From an uncultured Robinsoniella sp. (GTDB taxonomy: Bacteria; Bacillota; Clostridia; Lachnospirales; Lachnospiraceae): 64,000 nt of DNA. The stretch's first letter is position 1, and each line of letters begins with the position of its first letter. Below the pieces are notes generated by a model, which saw only the letters and a program-made list of their open reading frames with translations, had not been told where the DNA came from and made no database searches. Below are positions 17,608-26,499 of the stretch, piece by piece. The stretch covers positions 124,001 through 188,000 of the forward strand of contig UQGG01000001.1 in the NCBI GenBank assembly GCA_900540475.1. Direction: 5' to 3'. Position numbers and translations under genes: made by a program.

Positions 17608-17635
17608 AGGGACAATTACCTAAGTATTTGTCCCT
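17608..17635 (-). terminator. Hairpin between rplS and lepB
   Basis: An 8-bp perfect stem (17635-17628 with 17615-17608) followed by ATTTTCT on the minus strand. It could end most rplS transcripts while allowing read-through into the signal peptidase cluster. Confidence 0.5.
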
Positions 17636-17646
17636 GGTTCATTTCA

Positions 17647-17994
17647 TTATTTTACTAACTCTTTTACCTTGGCTCTCTTACCAACACGGTTTCTTAAGTA
17701 ATTCAGTTTTGCACGTCTTACTTTACCTCTTCTGATTACTTCGACTCTTTCTACGCTTGGGGAATGCAGCGGCCAGGTTTTTTCCACACCAATTCCGTTA
17801 GAATTTTTTCTAACAGTAAATGTAGCTCTATTGCTTCCGCCCTGTTTCTTTAAAACAGTTCCTTCGAAAACCTGAATTCTTTCACGGGTTCCCTCTTTGA
17901 TCTTTGCATATACCTTTACAGTATCACCAACGTTAAATTCTGGTGCGTCAGCTCTTAACTGAGCTGCTTCGATGTTCTTAATAATATCGTTCAT
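17647..17994 (-). CDS. rplS: 50S ribosomal protein L19
   Basis: 115-aa L19, located at the 30S-50S interface. Recognisable by FNVGDTVKVYAKIKEGTRERIQVFEGTVL, FTVRKNSNGIGVEKTWPLHSP and the C-terminal RAKLNYLRNRVGKRAKV. An AAGGAGG site lies upstream. It follows trmD but has its own promoter and a structured leader about 75 bases long, so expression is probably separated from rimM-trmD. Confidence 0.98.
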   Translation of the reverse strand: MNDIIKNIEAAQLRADAPEFNVGDTVKVYAKIKEGTRERIQVFEGTVLKKQGGSNRATFTVRKNSNGIGVEKTWPLHSPSVERVEVIRRGKVRRAKLNYLRNRVGKRAKVKELVK

Positions 17995-17999
17995 TGTGT

Positions 18000-18101
18000 G
18001 CCTCCTTATTTATATGGATGTTCTTAATACGATCTGTAACAGAGGACCATCTCTTTTCTCACAACGCTATTTATTTTATCATGTTTGTTGTATTATGTCA
18101 A
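18000..18101 (-). promoter_or_regulatory. rplS promoter and structured leader
   Basis: TTGACA (18101-18096), a 17-bp spacer and TAAAAT (18078-18073) form a near-consensus promoter in the trmD-rplS gap. The transcript leader (about 18066-17995) can form two short hairpins, AGAG/CTCT and TCTG/CAGA, before the ribosome site. Firmicutes often carry an autoregulatory L19 leader here; I infer that possibility from position, not from a matched consensus. Confidence 0.6.
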
Positions 18102-18176
18102 ATAAAATTCTTTAATAAATCCTTAAGAATACAGACAATCTCTAACGGTTCTGCAGCTTTACAGTTAGGCTATTCG

Positions 18177-18914
18177 TTACACTTCCGGATCAGACATTTC
18201 ATCAATTAATTGCAGCTCCGGTTTTGTCAGTTCTGCCTTTTCAAGCAGATCCGGGCGGCGCTGTGCAGTACGGATCACCGACTGCTCTCTTCTCCATTTT
18301 TCGATATTGGCATGATGACCCGATAATAATACCGGAGGAACTTTTTTGCCGTTCCATTCCTCCGGACGGCTATACTGGGGATATTCCAGCAGATTGTCCT
18401 GAAAGGATTCAAACTGTGCGGATTCATCATTATTAAGAACACCTGGAACCAGTCTGGAAATAGCGTCTATCATGACCATTGCAGGCAGTTCGCCTCCCGT
18501 AAGGACATAATCCCCGATGGAGAGATAGTCAGTAACTACTTCCTCTAACACCCGTTCATCAATGCCTTCATAATGGCCGCACAGAAAGACCAGGTCCTTT
18601 TCTTTTGCCAAATCTTCGGCTATGGTCTGGTTAAATACACTGCCCTGGGGGGTCAGATAGATAACTCTGGGGCGGTATCCGATTTTATCAGAAACAGCTT
18701 TCCAGGCGCCGTATACGGGTTCTGCCTGCATAACCATACCAGCACCGCCTCCATATGGATAGTCATCTACTTTATGGTGCTTATTGGTGGAATAGTCTCT
18801 TATATCGGTAGTTTCAAGGCTGATCAGACCTTTTTCCATTGCCCTTCCGATGATACTGGTATTCAGCCCATCCTGAATCATTTCCGGAAATAAAGTCAGT
18901 ACGTGGTAATTCAT
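18177..18914 (-). CDS. trmD: tRNA (guanine-N1)-methyltransferase TrmD
   Basis: Methylates G37 of tRNAs that read CNN codons, preventing +1 frameshifting. SPOUT-class knot motifs are visible: YLTPQGSVFNQ, LCGHYEGIDERV and SIGDYVLTGGELPAM. 245 aa is normal. It starts 3 bases after the rimM stop; rimM-trmD coupling is near universal. Confidence 0.98.
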   Translation of the reverse strand: MNYHVLTLFPEMIQDGLNTSIIGRAMEKGLISLETTDIRDYSTNKHHKVDDYPYGGGAGMVMQAEPVYGAWKAVSDKIGYRPRVIYLTPQGSVFNQTIAEDLAKEKDLVFLCGHYEGIDERVLEEVVTDYLSIGDYVLTGGELPAMVMIDAISRLVPGVLNNDESAQFESFQDNLLEYPQYSRPEEWNGKKVPPVLLSGHHANIEKWRREQSVIRTAQRRPDLLEKAELTKPELQLIDEMSDPEV

Positions 18915-18917
18915 AGA

Positions 18918-19424
18918 TTACACCAGTCCTTCCATTAAGTGTATTTCCATTTTCCGCCCCGCTATATCCACATTTAAAATGCATTCTTTAATTGCCGGCA
19001 GAAGAACTTCTTTGTGTTCCTCTGTTTCCACTACATAGACATCGTTTGCACCGGTTTCCAATACATCGGTAAGGATTCCGAATTTCCTGCCCTCATCTGT
19101 AAAAACCTCCATCCCAATCATATCCGCAATAAAGTATTCATTGGGTTTTAATTTTACAGCATTTTCCCGGGTAACAAATAGCCCTTTACCTTTGTACTTT
19201 TCTACTTCGTTGATGCTGTCAAATTCTTTGAACTTCAGGATTACAAACTGTTTAAAGAATTTGACCTGTTCCACCTGAAGATCTAAAGTCTCTCTTCCGG
19301 TATCCAGTAGTACAGATTTTAATTTTTTAAAGCGGTTAGGATCATCCGTAGTAGGGAAAACTTTTACTTCGCCCTTGATTCCATGCATGGAGGAAATGAT
19401 TCCAACCTGTAGTAAATCGTCCAT
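18918..19424 (-). CDS. rimM: 16S rRNA processing protein RimM
   Basis: 30S assembly factor that binds S19. An N-terminal RimM barrel (GIISSMHGIKGEVKVFPTTDDPNRF) and a C-terminal PRC-barrel (YFIADMIGMEVFTDEG..LPAIKECILNVD) fill its 168 aa. It lies 3 bases before trmD. It is separated from khpA by 162 bases with a strong terminator, so it may be partly uncoupled from the ribosomal protein gene rpsP. Confidence 0.95.
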   Translation of the reverse strand: MDDLLQVGIISSMHGIKGEVKVFPTTDDPNRFKKLKSVLLDTGRETLDLQVEQVKFFKQFVILKFKEFDSINEVEKYKGKGLFVTRENAVKLKPNEYFIADMIGMEVFTDEGRKFGILTDVLETGANDVYVVETEEHKEVLLPAIKECILNVDIAGRKMEIHLMEGLV

Positions 19425-19532
19425 AATTTACTTCCTTTCGTATCGTTTCTATTGTAAACGTATCAAACGTAACATTCCTATTCAGATAAGCCAAATATCC
19501 CACAGCAAGCTCATTGCTCGCGGGAATAAAAC

Positions 19533-19557
19533 AAGAAAAGCCTCGTTTTCACGAGGC
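19533..19557 (-). terminator. Intrinsic terminator between khpA and rimM
   Basis: Minus-strand GCCTCG-TGAAAA-CGAGGC (19557-19540) followed by TTTTCTTGTTTT. A second weaker stem (about 19498-19525) lies just downstream. Its position inside an otherwise conserved operon suggests read-through control between rpsP-khpA and rimM-trmD. Confidence 0.8.
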
Positions 19558-19586
19558 CCGACCGCTATGAAATCTTATAGCAAAAG

Positions 19587-19814
19587 CTACAGGATGTCCA
19601 CAATCACTTTCTTATCATCCTTAGAAGCTGCAGCTTTGACTACAGAACGGATTGCTTTCGCAATACGTCCCTGTTTGCCGATAACCTTACCCATATCGGA
19701 TGGGGAAACCTTTAATTCTACAACAATAGACTTGCCGGTTTCTTTTTCTGTGACTACTACTTCTTCCGGATGTTCAACGAGAGACTTTGCAATTACTTCT
19801 ACTAATTCTTTCAT
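19587..19814 (-). CDS. khpA: KH-domain RNA-binding protein KhpA
   Basis: 75-aa single KH-domain protein (former UPF0109/YlqC) that partners with KhpB in many Firmicutes and binds small RNAs and mRNAs. The GxxG loop is GKQGRIAKAIR. An upstream frame extension (to 19868) exists, but AGAGGTG precedes the ATG at 19814, which also clears the rpsP stop by 16 bases. The gene order rpsP-khpA-rimM-trmD is conserved. Confidence 0.93.
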   Translation of the reverse strand: MKELVEVIAKSLVEHPEEVVVTEKETGKSIVVELKVSPSDMGKVIGKQGRIAKAIRSVVKAAASKDDKKVIVDIL

Positions 19815-19830
19815 CACGTTCACCTCTGTT

Positions 19831-20076
19831 CTACTTTTCGATACCAGCAATTTTGAAGAGTTTACCAACTACTTCTGTAGGCTGAGCACCATTAGCAAGC
19901 CATTTTTTAGCTAATTCTTCATTAACTTTGAATTCGCTAGGCTCGATGTTTGGATTGTAAGTACCGAGTTCTTCGATACATTTTCCATCTCTTGGTGATC
20001 TTGAATCAGCTACAACGATTCTATAGAAAGGAGCTTTTTTCTGTCCCATTCTTCTTAATCTAATCTTTACTGCCAT
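19831..20076 (-). CDS. rpsP: 30S ribosomal protein S16
   Basis: 81-aa S16: MAVKIRLRRMGQKKAPFYRIVVADSR at the N-terminus and AQPTEVVGKLFKIAGIEK at the C-terminus. A longer frame start at 20106 exists, but GGAGGTG sits 7 bases before the ATG at 20076, matching the family N-terminus. It follows ffh by 36 bases. Confidence 0.98.
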   Translation of the reverse strand: MAVKIRLRRMGQKKAPFYRIVVADSRSPRDGKCIEELGTYNPNIEPSEFKVNEELAKKWLANGAQPTEVVGKLFKIAGIEK

Positions 20077-20112
20077 TTGTCTTTCACCTCCTTGATTTAT
20101 TCTCAATATATG

Positions 20113-21459
20113 TTAAAAAGGAAGTTTAAACTTACCTTTTTTACCACCTTTGCCTCCCATCATTCCAGGGAACTGTTTCATCATTTTTCTTGCCTGGTCA
20201 AACTGTTTTACCAGCTTGTTCACTTCGCTGATATCAACTCCGGAACCAGCTGCAATTCGTTTCTTGCGGGATGGATTTAAGATATCCGGATTGGAACGTT
20301 CTCTTGGTGTCATGGAAAGAATCATTGCTTCTTTTCTTGCCATATCCTTTTCATCGATCATTCCTTCAATATCTTTGGCTTTGCTGCCGAATCCAGGCAT
20401 CATGCTTAAGACGCTTGAGATTCCGCCCATGTTCTTCATCTGATTCATGCTTTCTAAGTAATCATCAAATCCAAACTGTGCTTTTTTCAGCTTCTGTTCC
20501 ATATCCCGGGCTTTTTCTTCATCGATATTGGCCTGTGCCTTTTCGATCAGCGACATAACGTCACCCATGCCCAGTATTCTGGAAGCCATACGCTCCGGAT
20601 AAAATTGCTCAAGATCCGAGAGCTTTTCACCCATGCCGACATATAAGATCGGTTTTCCACAGGTTGCTTTTATAGATAATGCGGCACCGCCACGGGTGTC
20701 ACCATCTAACTTAGTTACGATTACGCCGTCAATACCAATCTTGTCATTGAACATTTCGGATACGTTTACTGCATCCTGACCCGTCATGGCATCTACAACC
20801 AGTATCGTCTGGTCTACATGAATTGCTTCTTTCATTTGAATCAATTCATTCATCATGTCCTCATCAATATGAAGACGTCCAGCCGTATCCAGGATTACAA
20901 CATTTAATCCCTTGCTTTTCGCGTGTTCGATTGCGGCTTTTGCAATATTTACAGGATTCTGTTTATCTCCCATGGAGAAGACTTCCACACCCTGTTTTTC
21001 ACCATTTATCTGTAACTGCTGGATTGCTGCCGGGCGATAGATATCGCAGGCTGCCAGCAATGGCTTTCTGCCTTTAGATTTTAACTTACCGGCAATCTTT
21101 GCCGTTGTCGTGGTTTTACCGGCACCCTGAAGTCCGGCCATCAAGATGACTGTAATTTCATTACCGGGTTTCAGTGCGATCTCTGTAGTTTCCGAACCCA
21201 TTAATTTCACAAGTTCTTCATTTACGATCTTAATAACCATCTGTCCCGGGTTTAAGCCGTTCATGACATCCTGTCCGACAGCTCTTTCCTGAACCGCCTT
21301 GATGAACTGCTTTACAACCTTGAAGCTTACATCCGCTTCCAACAAAGCCATCTTTACTTCTTTTAATGCAGTCTTTACATCTGCTTCTGTCAGCCTTCCC
21401 TTACTACGTAAATTCCGGAAAACATTCTGCAGTTTATCTGATAAGCTTTCAAATGCCAT
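20113..21459 (-). CDS. ffh: Signal recognition particle protein Ffh (SRP54)
   Basis: GTPase that binds signal sequences and 4.5S/scRNA and delivers ribosomes to FtsY (encoded at about 27 kb). N domain, G domain with GLQGAGKTTTTAKIA (about residues 102-116), DTAGR and TKLDGDTRGGAALS, and a methionine-rich M domain ending MMGGKGGKKGKFKLPF. 448 aa. It is 3 bases downstream of ylxM. No scRNA gene was found in the window. Confidence 0.98.
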   Translation of the reverse strand: MAFESLSDKLQNVFRNLRSKGRLTEADVKTALKEVKMALLEADVSFKVVKQFIKAVQERAVGQDVMNGLNPGQMVIKIVNEELVKLMGSETTEIALKPGNEITVILMAGLQGAGKTTTTAKIAGKLKSKGRKPLLAACDIYRPAAIQQLQINGEKQGVEVFSMGDKQNPVNIAKAAIEHAKSKGLNVVILDTAGRLHIDEDMMNELIQMKEAIHVDQTILVVDAMTGQDAVNVSEMFNDKIGIDGVIVTKLDGDTRGGAALSIKATCGKPILYVGMGEKLSDLEQFYPERMASRILGMGDVMSLIEKAQANIDEEKARDMEQKLKKAQFGFDDYLESMNQMKNMGGISSVLSMMPGFGSKAKDIEGMIDEKDMARKEAMILSMTPRERSNPDILNPSRKKRIAAGSGVDISEVNKLVKQFDQARKMMKQFPGMMGGKGGKKGKFKLPF

Positions 21460-21462
21460 AGA

Positions 21463-21789
21463 TTACAACTCCTCTAATATCTCATTGGATATTTTCTCAA
21501 TCTGCTCATGCCCCTGCTGTCCTTTTGAAAGCGCATGAATCTGCTCTACTTTTTCTTTCACAGACAAAAACTTTTCCACCAGATGTAATTTGTTCTCATA
21601 ATCATCCAGAATCTTATTACACCTTTTTATCAAATCATGTACGCCCTGCCGGCTGATATTCTGTTCCTCTGCCACTTCTGTATAAGACAGATCATTTAAA
21701 ATAACATCTTCATAGACATTTCTCTGATGTTCCGTCAGGAGCTCTCCGTAAAAATCATATAATAAAGTTTGTTCCACAAATTTTTCCAT
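21463..21789 (-). CDS. ylxM: YlxM family putative DNA-binding protein (UPF0122)
   Basis: 108-aa helix-turn-helix protein similar to sigma factor region 4: LTEHQRNVYEDVILNDLSYTEVAEEQNISRQGVHDLIKRC. It is nearly always first in an operon with ffh and is thought to modulate SRP expression or function, unproven. The operon promoter lies about 20 bases upstream. Confidence 0.92.
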   Translation of the reverse strand: MEKFVEQTLLYDFYGELLTEHQRNVYEDVILNDLSYTEVAEEQNISRQGVHDLIKRCNKILDDYENKLHLVEKFLSVKEKVEQIHALSKGQQGHEQIEKISNEILEEL

Positions 21790-21806
21790 TTGTAATCACC
21801 TTGATT

Positions 21807-21852
21807 ATCATATACGATAAAGTTATTCTTGTCAAGTATTTTTTCTTGACAA
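21807..21852 (-). promoter_or_regulatory. ylxM-ffh operon promoter overlapped by a palindrome
   Basis: TTGACA (21835-21830), a 17-bp spacer and TATGAT (21812-21807), minus strand. An 8-bp perfect inverted repeat (21829-21836 with 21845-21852, loop TATTTTTT) covers the -35 region and also lies just beyond the psd stop codon. It could be an operator or a weak terminator for psd. Confidence 0.75.
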
Positions 21853-21853
21853 A

Positions 21854-22714
21854 TTAAATTTTACCGATACACTCTCCCATCTTAATGAAAGTTTCATATC
21901 CGTTCTCTGTATTTTCAAAAAATTCTGATGCTATTTTTACTTTATCCGGTTCTACAAGCAGTATAATGGTAGAACCGCCATATTCAAATTTACCCTTTTC
22001 GTGCCCTTTTTTTACATAGCCTTCCTGCTGGTAGTTTTTAATGCGTCCAACCAGAAGTGCCCCCACCTCCATTTGAAGCAGCGTACCAAAGCAGCGGGTT
22101 TTTATTAACGTATATTCCCGCTGGTTTTCTTTATATACCGGTACTGTTTCACAGGCTGCAGGCTGTACAGTATGCAGGACTCCCGGAATATAGTAATTGG
22201 AAGATTTTAACCCGTCCGATGGATAACAGTAACGGTGATAGTCGTCAACGCTTAAGCGGATGATAATGGCAGCTCCGTTTTTATACCGTTTTGCCAGTTT
22301 TTGATTCTGTAATAAAGAAGCTGTGGTGTAACAGGTATTTTTAACGAAGAAGCGATTGGTGTTGCCCAGATGATAAGCGCTGATTTTACCATCGGCAGGA
22401 CTTACCAGATGTGTCTCATCGTAATCAATCATCCGCTCTTCCGGTTTGATTTCACGGGTGAAGAAATCATTAAAAGAATGATATGACCTGGGTTCATAGG
22501 GTGACATATCAATATGATTCTTTTGAATAAAGGGTTTAATGATGCATCTGGAAGCCCCGGAATCTAATAATCTTCCTGCAAATTGGGAAAATCCGGGCCG
22601 GATCAGAGGCCATAACAATAATCTTCCCCATAAAGAAGCATAAAGTTTACGCAGGATTTTATCCTGCGCTTCCTCGTTTTCATATATTTTTCCATTTCGG
22701 TCGATGTAATTCAT
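21854..22714 (-). CDS. psd: Phosphatidylserine decarboxylase proenzyme
   Basis: Converts phosphatidylserine to phosphatidylethanolamine. It autocleaves at a Gly-Ser-Thr site to form a pyruvoyl group; the motif here is YGGSTIILLVE near residue 250. LVSPADGKIS, VDDYHRYCYPSDG and the conserved His/Asp region fit the long (class II-type) Psd of Clostridia. 286 aa. It is the last gene of the PAP2-flippase-pssA-psd cluster. Confidence 0.94.
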   Translation of the reverse strand: MNYIDRNGKIYENEEAQDKILRKLYASLWGRLLLWPLIRPGFSQFAGRLLDSGASRCIIKPFIQKNHIDMSPYEPRSYHSFNDFFTREIKPEERMIDYDETHLVSPADGKISAYHLGNTNRFFVKNTCYTTASLLQNQKLAKRYKNGAAIIIRLSVDDYHRYCYPSDGLKSSNYYIPGVLHTVQPAACETVPVYKENQREYTLIKTRCFGTLLQMEVGALLVGRIKNYQQEGYVKKGHEKGKFEYGGSTIILLVEPDKVKIASEFFENTENGYETFIKMGECIGKI

Positions 22715-22728
22715 TTTTCACCTCCTAA

Positions 22729-22750
22729 TACCGCAGACAGATCTGCGGTA
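22729..22750. repeat. 9-bp hairpin before the psd ribosome site
   Basis: TACCGCAGA/TCTGCGGTA with a 4-base loop, directly upstream of AGGAGG on the minus strand. It has no U-tract, so mRNA stability or translation control is more likely than termination. Confidence 0.5.
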
Positions 22751-22818
22751 CTTTACCTGCTGCAATACTTTCCTAAATGTGTGACAGCAAGAGCAATTTT
22801 ATACATGCTCCGGCACTC

Positions 22819-23439
22819 CTAATAAAAATGTAAGAGCTTGCCGAGGATAATGACGCCGGCTACAATAATCACGATCATCATTTTATTTCCTGGCTTATAA
22901 ACTTTTATTTTGCTGATAAACAGGAATGCTACAAGCAGCATTACCCAAATCAGTATCCGCAGATATGTCTGCTGTCCGAAGCTTGGACGCATGAGATAAA
23001 CAAGCGGAAAAATAATTGCGATAGATGTAACCGGAAGACCCTGATAGTGTTTGCGGGCTTCCGTGGTTTCCTGCTGTCTCTTTTCTTCCATGACATTAAA
23101 AAACCCAAGGCGGATGACTGCTGCCAATACATAGAGACACATGGCGGTTGTCCCCCAGAATCCCCGAAGTCCCAGCCCGTATCCCAGAAATGCGGGAAAT
23201 GCGCCAAAACAAATTAAATCACAAAGGGAGTCAATCTGAATTCCAAATCTTTTTTCATCGTCCGTACGCTCTCTGGTACGGGCTACTTTACCATCCAGCA
23301 TATCGCAGATACCGGATATTACAAGACAGGCAATTGCCGTCGTAAAACGGCCATCTAATGCTTCTGTCATTCCGTATACAGAACTGATCAGTCCTAAATA
23401 TGTTAAAACAACCGTATAATTATAAAATCCTATCCACAT
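22819..23439 (-). CDS. pssA: CDP-diacylglycerol-serine O-phosphatidyltransferase
   Basis: Makes phosphatidylserine from CDP-diacylglycerol and serine. The CDP-alcohol phosphatidyltransferase motif DMLDGKVARTRERTDDEKRFGIQIDSLCD is complete (residues about 46-74), with several membrane spans. 206 aa. Its start overlaps the end of the flippase-like gene by 10 bases, indicating translational coupling, and psd follows to complete phosphatidylethanolamine synthesis. Confidence 0.95.
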   Translation of the reverse strand: MWIGFYNYTVVLTYLGLISSVYGMTEALDGRFTTAIACLVISGICDMLDGKVARTRERTDDEKRFGIQIDSLCDLICFGAFPAFLGYGLGLRGFWGTTAMCLYVLAAVIRLGFFNVMEEKRQQETTEARKHYQGLPVTSIAIIFPLVYLMRPSFGQQTYLRILIWVMLLVAFLFISKIKVYKPGNKMMIVIIVAGVIILGKLLHFY

Positions 23440-24509
23440 GGTATATTATCCTTCTCCCTCTTTGCCGCTTCTCTTTTAACGGCTGCTCTGGTAATGCTGA
23501 TATGGGCGTATATCGTTACAAGTGCACTGATAATCAGCAATGCATAATAACTGATGCCTCTGCTTAACAGCATTCCCGATAAAATTAATGCAGGTCCAAA
23601 TATCGGTTTAAATATAGACATAAATAAAGCTTCGCTGGCGCCGATACCGCCGGGTAACGGAAGCATGTCTACAGAAATAGAAATTGTTGCCTGCAAGGTG
23701 ACGATCTCAAATGCGCTGAACTCGTGAAGTCCGAATGCCCGGTATACAAAATAAGTAGAAAAGAACAGGCAAAACCGCTGGAATATGGAAATCAGAATGA
23801 TATTAAACACAACCAGCTTATGATCCCTGAAGTAATAGGCGGAATCACGGTACTTATCCATAGCGTTTGAAAGACGTTCCGTTCTCTCCGGTTTGTGTTT
23901 CATAATACGGATTTTCTCTAACAGGTGCAATCCCAAATGCATGAGCTTTTTTGTGAAATTCGGCAGAAAGATTAAAATAAACATCAGTGCCACGCATCCT
24001 ACATTTAAAATCAGACCCAGATACAGGAAAAAGACTGTATCTTTCATGTAATTGTCTACCAGCGGGCGAAATCCGATAATTAGTATCAGTCCGACCAATA
24101 CCAATACGAATTTATAAGTAACGGTAACAATCATCAGAACAAGTGATGCTACCGGGATCTCCACCTTATCCTTGCTCATATAATATATCTGAGCAGGCTG
24201 GCCGCCCGACGCAGAAGGGGTGATGCAGCTGAAGAAGAATCCGATGAAACTATATTTTATACAGTTTCGCATAGGGATCTTCTTATTCAGTGAGTTCATC
24301 ATATAGTGGATGATTACTGATTCACTGCAGACAAATACAATTACCAGGGCAATACCAAACCAGATATACCCTTTTTTTGCCATTTTAATGGTTTCCCATA
24401 TGGCACTCAGTTCCTGTCCTTTAAACAACTCATAAAATGTAAAGGCGAAAAGAGCAAAAAGAAACAGGATCTGAAGTATGTTTTTTTTGTTTTTCTTTAA
24501 AAATTCCAC
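23430..24509 (-). CDS. Flippase-like membrane protein (UPF0104/YbhN, LPG-synthase TM domain)
   Basis: 359-aa polytopic membrane protein with about eight spans, related to the transmembrane domain of lysylphosphatidylglycerol synthase. SFIGFFFSCITPSASGGQPAQIYYM and LPLPGGIGASEALFMSIF are the family signatures. Such proteins are proposed to move lipids or modified lipids across the membrane. Its place between PAP2 and pssA suggests a lipid role; the substrate is unknown. Confidence 0.85.
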   Translation of the reverse strand: MEFLKKNKKNILQILFLFALFAFTFYELFKGQELSAIWETIKMAKKGYIWFGIALVIVFVCSESVIIHYMMNSLNKKIPMRNCIKYSFIGFFFSCITPSASGGQPAQIYYMSKDKVEIPVASLVLMIVTVTYKFVLVLVGLILIIGFRPLVDNYMKDTVFFLYLGLILNVGCVALMFILIFLPNFTKKLMHLGLHLLEKIRIMKHKPERTERLSNAMDKYRDSAYYFRDHKLVVFNIILISIFQRFCLFFSTYFVYRAFGLHEFSAFEIVTLQATISISVDMLPLPGGIGASEALFMSIFKPIFGPALILSGMLLSRGISYYALLIISALVTIYAHISITRAAVKREAAKREKDNIPCG

Positions 24510-24560
24510 GCATTTCCCTCTTTTCTAAATTATCCTCTGGATAATTATAGAATAAATTTA

Positions 24561-25268
24561 TCAATATTCTATCAATATTTTGCGTATCTTACAATTTGTT
24601 TTTACAAAAACTTTCTTAAGAAACTCATAATATTTATATTTCTTGCTCAAATAAAACGCAAGTTCGGCAAGGGCTACTGCGCCGAATATATCAATAATGT
24701 AGTGCTGCTTTGTATACTGTGTGGAAATCATGACTGCAATTGCAAACAGGCATGAAAAAATGCGGTACCATTTGGGGATTTTTTCATTACCCCGGATGCC
24801 AATATAACAGAACCAGCTAACCAGACAGTGTATGGATGGAAAGAGATTCATTGGTAGATCCATGTTATAAACCCAGCCCAGCAGTTGTACACTTAAACTG
24901 TCTCCGATCAGCTCCGGCCTCACATTTGTGGTGGGAAGCAATACAAAGAACAGCATACAGACAATACGGGAGGACATATCGGCAGTTACGAATTTATACA
25001 GCGATTCTTTCCCTAAATGACCGATCATGATATAGTTTACGATCCAGAATAAATAACAGATCACGTAAATCCATACCCAGCCCGGTTTAAAGGGTACCAT
25101 CCTGTCTATTTCCAGTGTGAAATCATAGTGATACCAGTCTTTGCAAAGATGCTGGGTTCCAAAATAAATGACACTGTTCAGGACGAAACAGGACACCAGA
25201 GGTATAATGGAATAGAGTTTTGCCCAGGGATCGATATATTTTTTAAGCCACCTATACATGTAATTCAA
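24561..25268 (-). CDS. PAP2-family lipid phosphatase-like membrane protein
   Basis: 235-aa protein with about six membrane spans. The PAP2 catalytic blocks are present in weak form: FPSIHCLVSWF (motif 2, His) and STQYTKQHYIIDIFGA (motif 3, with the His and Asp). The first, Lys/Arg block is less clear. It may dephosphorylate a lipid phosphate or act as an inositol-phosphoceramide-synthase-like enzyme. It starts 4 bases after the ilvA stop, so it is probably co-transcribed. Confidence 0.82.
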   Translation of the reverse strand: MNYMYRWLKKYIDPWAKLYSIIPLVSCFVLNSVIYFGTQHLCKDWYHYDFTLEIDRMVPFKPGWVWIYVICYLFWIVNYIMIGHLGKESLYKFVTADMSSRIVCMLFFVLLPTTNVRPELIGDSLSVQLLGWVYNMDLPMNLFPSIHCLVSWFCYIGIRGNEKIPKWYRIFSCLFAIAVMISTQYTKQHYIIDIFGAVALAELAFYLSKKYKYYEFLKKVFVKTNCKIRKILIEY

Positions 25269-25272
25269 TCTC

Positions 25273-26484
25273 CTACAGGTTTGGACGGATAAGCTTTGGC
25301 TTATAACCGTTCTCTTTCAGTGCGTCTACGATGGTATTCTTATGTTCGGAACCAAAAGCTTCCAGTGTAATTTTCAATTCAACGGCTGCATTCCGGTTCG
25401 TGCTTACAAACTGGTTATGTTCAAGCTTTATGACATTACCCTGAGCTTCTGCAATAACTGTGGCTACCCGCACCAGTTCCCCAGGCTTATCCGGAAGAAG
25501 TACGGATACAGTGAAGATACGGTCTCTCTGGATTAATCCCAGCTGTACCACAGAGGACATGGTGATTACGTCCATATTTCCGCCGCTTAAAATGGATACG
25601 ATCTTCTTCCCTTTTACTTCCATGTGCTTCAGCGCAGCAACGGTAAGCAGACCGGAGTTTTCTACGATCATCTTATGGTTCTCTACCATATCCAGGAAAG
25701 CCACTACTAGTTCATCGTCATCAACAGTAATGATTCCGTCCAGATTCTTCTGAATATAGGGAAATAACTGCTCACCCGGAGTTTTAACTGCTGTACCGTC
25801 TGCGATGGTATTTACACTGGGCATGGTCGTTACTTTGCCGGCATCCAGGGAGGACTGCATACAATTGGCACCTGCCGGTTCGACACCGATTACCTTAATA
25901 TTGGGATTCAACAGCTTGGCAAGGGCAGATACGCCTGTCGCCAGACCGCCGCCACCGATTGGAACCAGGATATAATCTACCAGAGGCAGTTCCTGTACGA
26001 TTTCCATGGCAATGGTTCCCTGTCCTGTAGCTACCGCCAGATCATCAAAGGGATGAATAAAGGTATAGCCGTGTTCGCTGGCAAGTTCATAGGCATGTGC
26101 GCATGCCTCGTCATACACGTCTCCGTATAACACAACTTCTGCACCATAGCTTTTTGTACGGTTTACTTTAATCAGAGGTGTTGTGGTAGGCATTACGATT
26201 ACTGCTTTGGCGCCAAATGCCTTTGCTGCATATGCCACGCCCTGGGCATGGTTGCCGGCAGAGGCGGTAATCAGCCCTTTCTCTCTTTCCTCTTTCGTCA
26301 ATGTGCTGATTTTATAGTAAGCGCCGCGGATCTTATATGCTCCTGTGCGCTGCATGTTTTCAGGCTTAAAAAATACTTTGTTGCCGGTCTGCTCTGAATA
26401 GTACTGGCTGTAAACCAGTTTAGTCTCCTGTGTTACCTGCTTCACTGCTTCGGAAGCTTCCTCAAACTTATCTAACGTTAACAT
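25273..26484 (-). CDS. ilvA: Threonine ammonia-lyase (threonine dehydratase) with ACT domain
   Basis: PLP enzyme that deaminates threonine to 2-oxobutanoate, for isoleucine synthesis or threonine catabolism. PLP Lys51 is in QRTGAYKIRGA; SAGNHAQGVAYAA, the PIGGGGLATGVS phosphate loop and a C-terminal ACT-like domain (FTVSVLLPDKPGELVRVATVI) follow. 403 aa, with one ACT domain, is the TdcB/IlvA2-type length rather than the 500-aa biosynthetic enzyme. It lies 15 bases after ftsY. No T-box leader is present because it is inside an operon. Confidence 0.92.
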   Translation of the reverse strand: MLTLDKFEEASEAVKQVTQETKLVYSQYYSEQTGNKVFFKPENMQRTGAYKIRGAYYKISTLTKEEREKGLITASAGNHAQGVAYAAKAFGAKAVIVMPTTTPLIKVNRTKSYGAEVVLYGDVYDEACAHAYELASEHGYTFIHPFDDLAVATGQGTIAMEIVQELPLVDYILVPIGGGGLATGVSALAKLLNPNIKVIGVEPAGANCMQSSLDAGKVTTMPSVNTIADGTAVKTPGEQLFPYIQKNLDGIITVDDDELVVAFLDMVENHKMIVENSGLLTVAALKHMEVKGKKIVSILSGGNMDVITMSSVVQLGLIQRDRIFTVSVLLPDKPGELVRVATVIAEAQGNVIKLEHNQFVSTNRNAAVELKITLEAFGSEHKNTIVDALKENGYKPKLIRPNL

Positions 26485-26499
26485 CTTGTCGCCTTTCTG

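Noticed and set aside
26485..26499. T-box leader for ilvA
   Set aside because: ilvA starts 15 bases after ftsY inside an operon, so no leader exists.
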